A DNA stretch of 64,000 nt from Paenibacillus sp. PastM-3 (GTDB lineage: Bacteria > Bacillota > Bacilli > Paenibacillales > Paenibacillaceae): contig NZ_JARXXP010000025.1 of NCBI RefSeq assembly GCF_029893965.1, forward strand, positions 1 through 64,000. The letters run 5' to 3'. The notes below the pieces were generated by a model. That model saw only the letters and a list, made by a program, of their open reading frames with translations, was not told the origin of the DNA and did not search any database. A program made the translations under genes and the position numbers. How positions within the stretch are numbered: the stretch's first letter is position 1; every line of letters begins with the position of its first letter. Positions 18,120-26,925 of this stretch are shown here, piece by piece.

Positions 18120-20647
18120 TTGCCAACAATAACAGCAAGATTGTAACCCGTCTCTCCATCAAAAGCCTGCGGGCCAATCCGCTGCGCAACCTGGCTGTCA
18201 TCTCCGCTGTGGTACTGACGACACTGCTGATCACGTCGATTTTCACGATGTCGCTCAGCCTTAACAAATCGATGGAATTAACGATGATGAAGACGGTCGG
18301 GACAGATTTTCACGGCAGCTTCAAACGGGTGAGCCCTGAACAGATAGAGATATTAAGAGAGCATCCAAGCATTAAGGAATACGGTGTTATGCTGTACGCC
18401 GGGCTTTTGCGTAACGAGGTGTTCCGGGACAGTCCGGTAGAGGTTAAGCGGATTGATGAAGCAGATGCGAGGCATTACTTTATTCATCTTATTGAGGGGC
18501 ATTTGCCGGAAGCTGAGAATGAGGTTGTGCTGAGCACCTGGGTGCTGGATAAGCTCGGTGTGAAGCATGCGCTGGGCGAAAAGGTTCAGCTGGACATTGA
18601 TATTACAGAGAGTGTTCTCAAGCAGGATTTTGTCGTGTCAGGCTATTATGAAGCGGATAAAAATCTGGCGATTGCAGGACTGGCCTTCATCTCCGATGCA
18701 TGGGTGCAGAATAATCTCTCCGGGATTGATCCCGCAGAGTCCGAAGCCAGCGGCTCTTACGTAAACACCGCAGAGATGAGCGTAATGTTCAAGAACGCAG
18801 TCGATATTGAAAAAAAGCTGGATAAAGTGCTCGCCAATACAGGTATAGATAGACCCACTGGAGTCAACTGGGCTTATACGACATCTTCCCTATCTGACAA
18901 CCTAATTGAATTTGTACCTTATGTAGCTGTCATCTTCATTATTATGCTGAGCGGGTATCTGCTGATTTATAATATTTTTTACATATCGGTTGTGCGTGAT
19001 GTGAAGTTTTACGGTCTGCTAAAAGCGATTGGGACGACACCGAGGCAGCTCAAACGGATGATCAGAATACAATCACAGGTATTGTATCTGATCGGGCTGC
19101 CCTTCGGCCTCGCTGCAGGCTATGTAATCGGACGGCTGCTTACGCCGATGATGAACACCTTTTCCAGTGAGCCGATGGAAGCCGCTTATTCCGCCAGCCC
19201 GTGGATTTTTATTGGAGCCGCCCTATTCGCCTATCTGACGGTATGGATTGCCGCCGGCAAGCCTGGCCGGATGGCCGCGCGGATAGCGCCTGTCGAAGCG
19301 GTCAGGTATACGGGAGTACAGGCAAAGCGGCGGATGCACAAACGCTCGAAGCGCGGAGGCCGGCTGCATGTCATGGCCTTCACGAACCTGTTCCGCAGCA
19401 AAAAGAAGCTTACCCTCATGCTGACCTCGCTTTCCCTGAGCGTTGTGCTGTTCAGCATTATTTTTACGGTGATAGCTTCATTTGATGTAAATAAATACCT
19501 TAGTACGTTCCTTTCCGGGGATGTGGTGATCCGCAATGAGAAGATTGAAACCTATGAAGGTGAGCGCCCGGGCGATCCTTATAAGCTGTCGGAAGCATTC
19601 AGCAGTGAATTGACGCAGATTGACGGCGTGGAGAGTGTAGAGAAGGTTTACTACTATTATGATATTCATGAAATGGATGAGAAAATACGTGCAGTATTGC
19701 TGCCTTTGTCAGAGACAGAGCCTAAGGAGCCTTATCTTACAAGCCTGCTGGAGAAAAACTCCGTTTATCTGGCATTGTACGGCATTGATCCCGGGTGGTA
19801 TGACCTGGTGCAGAAGGATGTGATTGAAGGGCATTTCGATCCGCAGAAATTCGCTTCCGGGGACTATGTGCTGGTGGCTCAATCGCTCATGTTCGGCGAG
19901 GACGAATACACTACTTATTATCGTCCCGGTGATATGATTGAGTTCAAAAATCTGGGCAAAAGCTATGAGGTCATGGCTGTGATGAATTACAATGCGCTCT
20001 ATGCTGCCACGACCCAGTCTTACTCAACGTACGGGTTTAATGCGTTCTTCCCGTCATCTGAATTGACCAGAGAGCTGCCTGCGGGGACCAAACCGCCATG
20101 GGCACTGTCAGCAACGCTTCATATTGACCCGGACAAGCTGGACAGTGCAACACAGGCAGCCAAATCTCTGACCGCTTCCAGTGATGAGCTGGTGGTTAAA
20201 TCGCGAGAGGATTACCGGCAGGAGCTGGACGGATTTATCCGGGTTTTTCAGATTATCGGCTACGGCCTGAGCTTCGTTATTGCGCTGATCGGTGTCCTTA
20301 ATTATATCAACACAGTCGTTACGGGCGTTATTATGCGGAGGAATGAATTCGCTCTGCTGGAGAGCATAGGCATGACCAAACGCCAGCTCAAAAAAATGCT
20401 GATCTATGAGGGGCTGTACAATGTCCTTCTGACTACAGCGATTACTTCAACCGTTGGTGTCTTGCTCACTTATAACATTGCCAAGAGCATTGCGGGCAAT
20501 ACGGCTTTTACCGTATTCCGCATGAGCTGGCTGCCCTTTGTGCTGGTCGTCCCGGTGCTGGCTGTCATTGCTTACACGGTAACCCTGAGCTCGTACAGAA
20601 TGCTGAGTAAGGATACGCTGATTGAAAGGCTGCGGCAGACGGAGTAG
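18116..20647 (+). CDS. ABC transporter permease with two FtsX domains
   Basis: 843-residue permease with about eight transmembrane segments in two similar halves: one near residue 20-45, a large outside domain (about 45-255), three segments (about 260-370), then one near 430, a second large outside domain (about 455-690) and three final segments. Both halves carry the FtsX signature loop (GLLKAIGTTPRQLKRM and ALLESIGMTKRQLKKM). This doubled layout differs from ten-segment BceB and suggests a mechanotransmission or lipid/peptide-handling transporter. With the adjacent two-component system it probably deals with an envelope-active compound; the substrate is unknown. Confidence 0.9.
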   Translation: MIANNNSKIVTRLSIKSLRANPLRNLAVISAVVLTTLLITSIFTMSLSLNKSMELTMMKTVGTDFHGSFKRVSPEQIEILREHPSIKEYGVMLYAGLLRNEVFRDSPVEVKRIDEADARHYFIHLIEGHLPEAENEVVLSTWVLDKLGVKHALGEKVQLDIDITESVLKQDFVVSGYYEADKNLAIAGLAFISDAWVQNNLSGIDPAESEASGSYVNTAEMSVMFKNAVDIEKKLDKVLANTGIDRPTGVNWAYTTSSLSDNLIEFVPYVAVIFIIMLSGYLLIYNIFYISVVRDVKFYGLLKAIGTTPRQLKRMIRIQSQVLYLIGLPFGLAAGYVIGRLLTPMMNTFSSEPMEAAYSASPWIFIGAALFAYLTVWIAAGKPGRMAARIAPVEAVRYTGVQAKRRMHKRSKRGGRLHVMAFTNLFRSKKKLTLMLTSLSLSVVLFSIIFTVIASFDVNKYLSTFLSGDVVIRNEKIETYEGERPGDPYKLSEAFSSELTQIDGVESVEKVYYYYDIHEMDEKIRAVLLPLSETEPKEPYLTSLLEKNSVYLALYGIDPGWYDLVQKDVIEGHFDPQKFASGDYVLVAQSLMFGEDEYTTYYRPGDMIEFKNLGKSYEVMAVMNYNALYAATTQSYSTYGFNAFFPSSELTRELPAGTKPPWALSATLHIDPDKLDSATQAAKSLTASSDELVVKSREDYRQELDGFIRVFQIIGYGLSFVIALIGVLNYINTVVTGVIMRRNEFALLESIGMTKRQLKKMLIYEGLYNVLLTTAITSTVGVLLTYNIAKSIAGNTAFTVFRMSWLPFVLVVPVLAVIAYTVTLSSYRMLSKDTLIERLRQTE

Positions 20648-20713
20648 CTTCTTGTTTTGAAAAAAGGGGTGGCCTGCGTCCTCATTGCAGGGCGGCGGCA
20701 ACGTAAATTGGAA

Positions 20714-20751
20714 CAGGCAGATCCGTATGGTTACGGGTCTGCCTGCTGTTA
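20714..20751 (+). terminator. Terminator after the FtsX-type ABC operon
   Basis: ACAGGCAGATCCGTA and TACGGGTCTGCCTG form a strong hairpin followed by a short T-rich run (TGTTATTTGG), 65 bases after the permease stop. Confidence 0.65.
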
Positions 20752-21075
20752 TTTGGTGATTTTCCGGCATATACAAGCCGCCCAGGTTGCTTGAGTTGCT
20801 TACATGGGCATAGCCCATACGCTGAATAAATGTATTTTGTGCAATTAAAAGCAGTCATAAGCTGTATTCGAACCGTATAACTGCACTTCGTACAACTAAA
20901 GTTGCCCGAAACGGCCAAAACAGAAGATCTAAGGCCATATAGTTGTACGGAATACACTTAAACCGGAGATAGGAAGAAAAAATGGCGATGTAGTTGTAAA
21001 AAGTGCAGCTAACCTGCAAAAGCAGACTGGATACGGTTCAAATTCCCATAAAAATAATGCACAGCATGCCGTGAC
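20752..21075. repeat. Intergenic region with TAGTTGTA/TGTGCAATTAAAAG repeats
   Basis: No gene. TTTGTGCAATTAAAAGCAG at 20836-20854 is identical to 54430-54448, 33 kb away. Related pieces (TAGTTGTACGG, AGTTGTAAAAAGTGCAGCTAA) follow at about 20940-21012. This is a dispersed intergenic repeat family of this genome, not an insertion sequence. Confidence 0.65.
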
Positions 21076-21639
21076 TCAACGCTGCTCCGCACCCGGCCCG
21101 CCGAACATCTCCCCGTTCTTCAGGCCGTCGACAAACTGCTGCAGCCAGCGGTAATACTCCGCTGCATGACGCAGCTTCTCCAGGTCCCGGCTGCAGGACA
21201 ACTTCTCCTCTTCGGGCGTATCTCCCGCCTGCATCAAATCCTCCAGCTGCGGAATCACCGCGCCCATTGCCTCCTGCATCACATCAATCTCCCGCTGCAG
21301 CTTCAGGGTGAAGAAGTTCCGGAACGCCTGGAAAAAATCCGTCTCCGCCACATACAGATCCTTCCGCTCCCGTTTCTCTTCAAGCTTGGTTACCATCTGT
21401 GAGGACATCAGGGAACGTACACCGTAGCTCATATTGCTTTTGCTCATGTTCATCACCTGCTTCATTTCCTCCAGCGTCATCGGCTTGTCCTCAAAGAACA
21501 TAATTCCGTACAGCTGCCCGAAGGAATAATTCGCCCCGTATAAATCCATCGTCTGCGCAATCGCATCAATCACCCTGCGCAGCAGCTGCTCCCGTGGAGA
21601 TAACTGCCCGTTGTCTTCGCCAAATGCGGCCTGCTTCAT
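21076..21639 (-). CDS. GbsR/MarR-family transcriptional regulator
   Basis: 187-residue winged-helix regulator of the GbsR branch of the MarR superfamily. The helix-turn-helix region (about residues 50-100) has the branch-typical YSFGQLYGIMFFEDKPMTLEEM, quoted by its first part, and MNMSKSNMSYGVRSL. GbsR, OpcR and CudC of Bacilli sense choline or glycine betaine and control their uptake and conversion. It is divergent from the Ugp-like operon with about 220 bases between them, so that operon is the natural target. I prefer the ATG at 21639, with GAGGGTG upstream, over the GTG at 21654. Confidence 0.8.
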   Translation of the reverse strand: MKQAAFGEDNGQLSPREQLLRRVIDAIAQTMDLYGANYSFGQLYGIMFFEDKPMTLEEMKQVMNMSKSNMSYGVRSLMSSQMVTKLEEKRERKDLYVAETDFFQAFRNFFTLKLQREIDVMQEAMGAVIPQLEDLMQAGDTPEEEKLSCSRDLEKLRHAAEYYRWLQQFVDGLKNGEMFGGPGAEQR

Positions 21640-21860
21640 TCGCTGCACCCTCACTCTTCGTAGTCTTGTTAACTCCGCATTACATAAAACGGGAACAAGC
21701 CCGCATTATTGCAACAAATTTTACACAATTTCCGAGTCTGCTTTACTTCCGGTTGACCACACGCTGACTTGTCCAGTGTACAATTTTTTTTGAACAGAGA
21801 TAGTATTCACCTGCATTATACCGCAAAACAAAGCTGACGGAATGGGGTAGCGGAACGAAA

Positions 21861-22742
21861 ATGACACGAAATAAGTTAATAAGCGGTTTAAAGCCCATAC
21901 TCTTTACGCTGCCGGCGATGATACCCTTTGTACTGTTCTGGCTGGCACCGCTGATCTATGTGCTGTATCTCAGCTTTACAGAATGGGATTTCATGAGTCC
22001 AACCAAAACCTTTGTCGGGCTGCAGAATTATACCGACCTCTTTGGCAATCCGGCTTTTTACAAAGCGCTGCGGGTCACTGTGCTGTTCTGCATCGGCAGT
22101 GTGCTGCCGGTTATCGCCATCGGCCTGGGACTGGCCCTTCTCATGAACCGCAAGCTGACAGGCTCCGGCTTCTATCAGGCACTGCTCTTCTCGCCATGGG
22201 TTACGCCGACTGTCGCTGTATCCATCGTCTGGTCCTGGATCTACGAGCCTGAAGTCGGGCTGGCCAATACGGTGCTGAATTCTCTCGGCCTTGAACCGAT
22301 CGGCTGGCTGCAGGACCCCAAGTGGGCACTTGCGGGTGTGCTGCTCGTAACGGTCTGGAAATCAGCGGGCTGGGCGATGATCTTCTATCTCGTAGCCCTG
22401 CGGAATGTTCCCTCTGACTTGCTGGAGGCAGGCGAGCTTGACGGGGCCGGGGCTGTGCAAACATTTGTCCGGATTACGCTGCCGCTGATTTCACCGACCA
22501 CCCTGTTCCTGTTCGTGGTGCAGATGGTTCAGGCTCTCCAGGCCTACGACCAGATTAACGTGCTGACACAAGGCGGCCCGTCCGGCTCAACCCGCACGCT
22601 GCTGTACCTGTATTACCAGTCTGCTTTTGAGTCCTTCCAGATCGGCGAGGCTTCCAGTGTAGCTGTAGTACTGGTGTTCATCTGTATGCTGCTGTCGGTG
22701 CTGTCGCTCAGCATCAGCAGACGGACGACGCACTATCAATAA
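21861..22742 (+). CDS. ABC sugar/glycerophosphate permease, UgpA/MalF type
   Basis: CUT1-family inner permease, 293 residues with six hydrophobic segments. The cytoplasmic EAA loop reads EAGELDGAGAVQTFVRITLPL, given by its first part, and contacts the ATPase. It is the first gene of the importer operon (permease, permease, binding protein, hydrolase). No ATPase gene is present, as is common in Gram-positive CUT1 systems that share a general MsmK/UgpC-type ATPase. The likely substrate is a glycerophosphate compound, argued from the binding protein and the hydrolase rather than from this gene. Confidence 0.85.
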   Translation: MTRNKLISGLKPILFTLPAMIPFVLFWLAPLIYVLYLSFTEWDFMSPTKTFVGLQNYTDLFGNPAFYKALRVTVLFCIGSVLPVIAIGLGLALLMNRKLTGSGFYQALLFSPWVTPTVAVSIVWSWIYEPEVGLANTVLNSLGLEPIGWLQDPKWALAGVLLVTVWKSAGWAMIFYLVALRNVPSDLLEAGELDGAGAVQTFVRITLPLISPTTLFLFVVQMVQALQAYDQINVLTQGGPSGSTRTLLYLYYQSAFESFQIGEASSVAVVLVFICMLLSVLSLSISRRTTHYQ

Positions 22743-22773
22743 ATCGTTACATCTATTAAGGAGGTCATTCCAC

Positions 22774-23622
22774 TTGCGCACGAGTATGCTCTCACGGCTG
22801 GGCGGACCGGCCCGCCATGCTTTTTTCGCCGTACTGGCACTGCTGATGGCCTTCCCCTTCTACTGGATGGTCACCAGCGCCCTCAAAACCAATGATGAAA
22901 TCTGGGCCTCTCCGCCGACACTCTGGCCTGCGGCTCCGCTCTGGGGTAACTTTGCCGCGGCCTGGAATGAAGCGCCGTTCGCCAGATATATGGGCAACAG
23001 CATTCTGGTCGCCGGTAGCATCGTCATCCTGCAGATTTTTAATTCCGGCATGATGGCTTATGCGCTGACTCATATGAAATTCCGCCTGAAGGGGATTTTT
23101 GCCGGAGTTATCCTGTTCGGCTACATGGTACCTGCTACGGCAGTCTACCTGCCCAGCTATCTTGTACTGTCCGAGCTGAATCTGCTCAACACCTATGGCG
23201 GCCTGATTCTCTCCAACTGCGTCAGCGTCTTTGCGATCTTTCTGATCCGGCAGGCCTTCCTGCAGGTATCCCATGAGCTGGTCGAGGCCGGCGAGGTAGA
23301 CGGGGCATCGCATATGCGGATTCTGTGGACAGTGCTGGTGCCGGTGACCCGGTCCTCTTTTGCCGTAATGGCACTGATCACCTTCATTGATCATTACAAC
23401 AATTATTTCTGGCCGATGCTGATTACCAAGGACCCTGCCCTGCAGCTGGTCTCAGCCGGTCTGCGCAGCTTCTTCGTGGAAGGAGGTGCTTACGGATTGA
23501 AATGGCCGTTAATCATGGCCGCCAGCGCCTTCACCATCGCCCCCCTGCTGCTTGTTTTTGTGCTGGCACAGAAAACGATTATGCAAAGTGTCAATATGAC
23601 TGCAGGCTCCAGTAAAGGATAA
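22774..23622 (+). CDS. ABC sugar/glycerophosphate permease, UgpE/MalG type
   Basis: 282-residue CUT1-family permease with six transmembrane segments; the EAA loop reads EAGEVDGASHMRILWTVLVP. It pairs with the UgpA-type permease 31 bases upstream. The start is a TTG preceded by AAGGAGG, about nine bases away. The final segments and the short tail match the UgpE/MalG group. Confidence 0.85.
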   Translation: MRTSMLSRLGGPARHAFFAVLALLMAFPFYWMVTSALKTNDEIWASPPTLWPAAPLWGNFAAAWNEAPFARYMGNSILVAGSIVILQIFNSGMMAYALTHMKFRLKGIFAGVILFGYMVPATAVYLPSYLVLSELNLLNTYGGLILSNCVSVFAIFLIRQAFLQVSHELVEAGEVDGASHMRILWTVLVPVTRSSFAVMALITFIDHYNNYFWPMLITKDPALQLVSAGLRSFFVEGGAYGLKWPLIMAASAFTIAPLLLVFVLAQKTIMQSVNMTAGSSKG

Positions 23623-23653
23623 ACACTATTTTCTAATAAAGAGGAGAATGATG

Positions 23654-25000
23654 ATGAACGTATTGAAGAGGTTGTCCGCACTATCCATGATTGCCGGTAT
23701 GACTGTACTAACAGCCTGCGGCGCAAACGGCGCCGCGAATCAGGTTACAGAGGCAAGCGGTGCATCGTCAGCTCCCTCCGCAGCAGCTCCTGCTGCCCAA
23801 AGTGAACCGGTAACCATTGAATTCTGGTACGGCCTCGGCGGCAAGCTGGGCGAAAATATGGAAGCACTCATTCAAAAATTCAACGCCTCCCAGCAGGAGG
23901 TTATCGTTAAAGGCATCGTGCAGGCGGATTACACCGAAACCCAGCAGAAGCTCCAGGCGGCGATTGCTACCGGACAGGTTCCGGCAGCCGTGCTGTCCTC
24001 CAATGTCGACTGGGCGCGCAAGGGCTATTTCGCCGAGCTGGATGAGCTGATTGCGGCACAGCCGGATTTCAAGCCTGAAGATTTCGTCCAGACCTTCCTG
24101 AACCAGGGCAAGGTTGACGGCAAGCAGTATTTCCTGCCGATGTACGGCACGACGCAGGTGATGTACTACCGTCAGGATGCTTTTAAGAAGAGCGGCATTG
24201 ATGCCAGCCAGATCAAGACCTGGGAGGATCTCGCTGCGGCAGCCGAGAAAATGACGGTTAAAGAAGGCGGCAAAACAAGCGTCTACGGCTGGGAGCCGAT
24301 GTGGGGCTCCGGCAATATGATCGATGCGGTGCTGAGCAAGGGCGGCAGCATTCTGAGTGAAGATGGCAAAACCGTTACTATCGACTCCCCCGAGTGGATC
24401 GAAACGTGGGATCTGTTCCGCAAATGGATTCATGAAGACCAGATCATGCGTATTCATTCCGGCGGACAGGGCTGGGAGTACTGGTACAAAACCATTGATG
24501 ACGTAATGAAAGGCCAGGCGGCCGGCTATACCGGCTCCAGCGGTGACCAGGGCGATCTGGACTTCAGCATTGTAGCGGCAATGGAACAGCCGGGCTGGGC
24601 CGGAGTCGGCGAAGGTAAACCGGTAGCTGAAGCTATCCAGGCCGGTATCCCTGCCAAGGCAAGCGATGAAGAGAAGCAGGCTGCACTGAAATGGCTGGCT
24701 TACTTTACTAACTCCGAGAATACCGCATTCTGGTCGATCAACACCGGTTACATTGCGGTCCGCCAGTCTGCACTGGAAGATCCGGCGTTCATCTCGTTCA
24801 GCGAGACCAACCCGCAGATCAAAATCCCGCTGCAGCAGGCTTCCCATGCCTCCGCTCCGTTCCAGGACCCTACGGGCGGCAAAATCAATGATGCCCTGAA
24901 AATCGCCGCAGATAAGGTGCAGATCGAGAACATCCCGGCTGCCGAAGCACTCAAAGAAGCACAGGCGACTGCACAGGCGGCGCTGGATAAGGTGAAGTAA
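23654..25000 (+). CDS. Extracellular solute-binding lipoprotein, UgpB-like
   Basis: Type 1 extracellular solute-binding protein, about 448 residues. It has a signal peptide with lipobox LTAC, so the mature protein is tethered outside the membrane, then an Ala-Ser linker. The start of the mature domain (IEFWYGLGGKLGENMEALIQKF, quoted in part) and the late motif AFWSINTGYIAV resemble UgpB, which binds glycerol 3-phosphate and glycerophosphocholine. The third of three successive ATG codons has the best spacing from GAGGAGA. Substrate is inferred from this similarity and from the hydrolase gene downstream. Confidence 0.85.
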   Translation: MNVLKRLSALSMIAGMTVLTACGANGAANQVTEASGASSAPSAAAPAAQSEPVTIEFWYGLGGKLGENMEALIQKFNASQQEVIVKGIVQADYTETQQKLQAAIATGQVPAAVLSSNVDWARKGYFAELDELIAAQPDFKPEDFVQTFLNQGKVDGKQYFLPMYGTTQVMYYRQDAFKKSGIDASQIKTWEDLAAAAEKMTVKEGGKTSVYGWEPMWGSGNMIDAVLSKGGSILSEDGKTVTIDSPEWIETWDLFRKWIHEDQIMRIHSGGQGWEYWYKTIDDVMKGQAAGYTGSSGDQGDLDFSIVAAMEQPGWAGVGEGKPVAEAIQAGIPAKASDEEKQAALKWLAYFTNSENTAFWSINTGYIAVRQSALEDPAFISFSETNPQIKIPLQQASHASAPFQDPTGGKINDALKIAADKVQIENIPAAEALKEAQATAQAALDKVK

Positions 25001-25102
25001 TCCGGGGGAATGGCGGACTCACCTGACTCACTGATTAATCCCGTAAATATACAACCATATGAATCATAAATAACGTGAATTTGCAATGAAGGAGACGCAG
25101 CC

Positions 25103-26863
25103 ATGCCTGAGCTGATCACCCCGCAGGGGAATTACGATATATCCGCAATCCTGTTCGACAAGGACGGTACCCTGCTCGACTTCGTCTCCCTCTGGGGAAG
25201 CTGGAGCGAATGCCTGCTTACGTATTTTACCCGGCAGCTGAAGCTGCGCGGCCTTATCTTTCCTGAGCCCTGCCTGAACAATCTGCTGGGGACGGTCCAT
25301 AACGGTGAGGGCCGGATAACCGGCTACGACCGCAATGGTCCGCTCGCCATGGGCACGATGAATGACCTGTACGCGATTCTCGCCTGGCAGGGCTATCTGC
25401 TGGGGCTCTCCTGGGCGGAGTCGATGGAGCTGGTGGAAGCCTGCCGCCGGGAGGCGGACGCCATGCTGGAGCATAGCCGCCCCGTCCTTCCGCTGCCCGG
25501 CCTGCTTCGCTTCCTGGAAGAGTGCGCAGCCAGAGCCGTGAAGATGGCCGTAGTGACGGCGGATGATACCGAAGCCGCGGAGAAGCATCTCCGCTGGCTC
25601 GGCATCCGCCATTATTTCTCAGCCGTAATCGGCACCGATCAGGTGGAGCGCGGCAAGCCGTTCCCGGACATGGCCCTGCTGGCCTGCAGGCAGCTCGGGG
25701 TGCAGCCTTCCGCCGCAGCGGTAATCGGCGACACGAACGGTGATATGCGCATGGCCAAGGCGGCGGGCGCGGCGGTTGCGGTTTCGATTGCACCGGACGC
25801 CGGAGCTTCTGTAACGGGGGAGTCTTCAGCTAAATCACTGCTTAATCATTTGCTGCCTGATGCTGATGCCGTTGTGCAGTCTTATGAGGAACTGGCTTTT
25901 AAAGGAGCAACAAACCATACTCAAGGAGGCAAGTCTGTGCAGATGGAGACCAAGTTAACCGGCGGAGAAACGCCGCTGCTCACCTTTCAGATTATTACCG
26001 ACACCCATGTCACCGCCGACCCTGCCCATGAGTATAACCGGAACTTTGAGCGTGCCCTGCAGGATCTGGCCGTCCATGCCCGGGGCAGCAGCGGGATCAT
26101 GCATATTGGCGATATTACCGACCACGGCTTCCCGGAGGAATATGCGGAGGTACAGCGGATTCTCGGCCAGTATAGGGCGGTACTGCCGGACATCCGTTAT
26201 ACGCTGGGCAATCACGATGTCGGCATCGGCCAGTGGCAGCCGCAATTGGCAGAGATCGGCCTGGGCGACTGGGAGTCACGTCTCGGAATGTACACCTCCC
26301 GCATGTGCTCGCCGGGGCCTTATCATGATCATTGGATCGGCGGGTACCATTTCATTTTCCTGGGAACCGAAGAAGGCTTGCCGATCTTCTGCAGCCTGTC
26401 GGCTGAACAGCTACAGTGGCTGGAGTTGAAGCTTGGTGAGCGGCCTGACGGCAGACCTGCTGCAGCAGAGCAGCCCGTTTTCCTCTTCCTGCATCAGCCG
26501 CTGATGAACACCGTGGCCGGCTCGCTTGAAGCGCAGAACTGGTACGGGGTTACACAAGACAAAGAGCTGCGAGCTATTCTGGACAGATTCCCGCAGACTC
26601 TGCTGTTTACCGGCCATACCCACTGGGAGCTGGAATCGGAGCATACGATGTTCCCGGGTAACGGGGAGACGGCCACGATGTTCAATGCAGCCTCGGTAGC
26701 GTATCTCTGGAACAATGAAGATGTGCACATAGACGGCAGCCAGGGATACTATGTTGAAGTCTACGGGGATAAGGTGCTGGTGCGCGGGCGCGATTTTACC
26801 AGTGGAACGTGGATTGATGCGGCATGCTTCGAGGTTCCTGTGCTCCTGAAAACAAGAGGTTAA
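25103..26863 (+). CDS. HAD phosphatase-metallophosphoesterase fusion
   Basis: A 586-residue single frame joining two hydrolases. Residues about 10-240 are a HAD-superfamily phosphatase (motif I FDKDGTLLDF, conserved Lys in RGKPFPD, motif IV GDTNGDMRMA). Residues about 290-560 are a calcineurin-like metallophosphoesterase with D300-T-H302, GDITDHG, GNHD and GHTH metal ligands. The linker contains a good ribosome site (AAGGAGG at 25924-25930) seven bases before an in-frame GTG at 25937 and close to an ATG at 25943, so the second domain may also be made alone. Behind a UgpABE-like importer, the pair could split a glycerophosphodiester and then remove phosphate. No signal peptide: cytoplasmic. 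Confidence 0.88.
   Translation: MPELITPQGNYDISAILFDKDGTLLDFVSLWGSWSECLLTYFTRQLKLRGLIFPEPCLNNLLGTVHNGEGRITGYDRNGPLAMGTMNDLYAILAWQGYLLGLSWAESMELVEACRREADAMLEHSRPVLPLPGLLRFLEECAARAVKMAVVTADDTEAAEKHLRWLGIRHYFSAVIGTDQVERGKPFPDMALLACRQLGVQPSAAAVIGDTNGDMRMAKAAGAAVAVSIAPDAGASVTGESSAKSLLNHLLPDADAVVQSYEELAFKGATNHTQGGKSVQMETKLTGGETPLLTFQIITDTHVTADPAHEYNRNFERALQDLAVHARGSSGIMHIGDITDHGFPEEYAEVQRILGQYRAVLPDIRYTLGNHDVGIGQWQPQLAEIGLGDWESRLGMYTSRMCSPGPYHDHWIGGYHFIFLGTEEGLPIFCSLSAEQLQWLELKLGERPDGRPAAAEQPVFLFLHQPLMNTVAGSLEAQNWYGVTQDKELRAILDRFPQTLLFTGHTHWELESEHTMFPGNGETATMFNAASVAYLWNNEDVHIDGSQGYYVEVYGDKVLVRGRDFTSGTWIDAACFEVPVLLKTRG
25924..25945 (+). promoter_or_regulatory. Internal ribosome binding site in the HAD-phosphoesterase frame
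   Basis: AAGGAGG followed at ideal spacing by in-frame GTG (25937) and ATG (25943) codons. It marks where two separate genes were probably joined, or allows separate synthesis of the phosphoesterase domain. Confidence 0.6.
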
Positions 26864-26873
26864 CTCATAGAAA

Positions 26874-26917
26874 AGACAGTATCTCATTCGTTTCCGGATG
26901 AAATACTGTCTATTTTT
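26874..26917. terminator. Bidirectional terminator between the Ugp-like operon and metQ
   Basis: AGACAGTAT (26874-26882) pairs with ATACTGTCT (26903-26911), with additional pairing inside and ATTTTTA after it. It sits between convergent genes. Confidence 0.85.
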
Positions 26918-26925
26918 ACTGCTTA

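Noticed and set aside
21753..21784. TTGACC-n20-TACAAT promoter before the Ugp-like operon
   Set aside because: The 20-base spacer is too long for a standard promoter, and I see nothing else to support it.
22792..24847. Long open frames on the minus strand under the Ugp-like genes (for example 359 codons at 23768-24847)
   Set aside because: They are opposite-strand shadows of the permease and binding-protein genes, with biased composition and no start signal.
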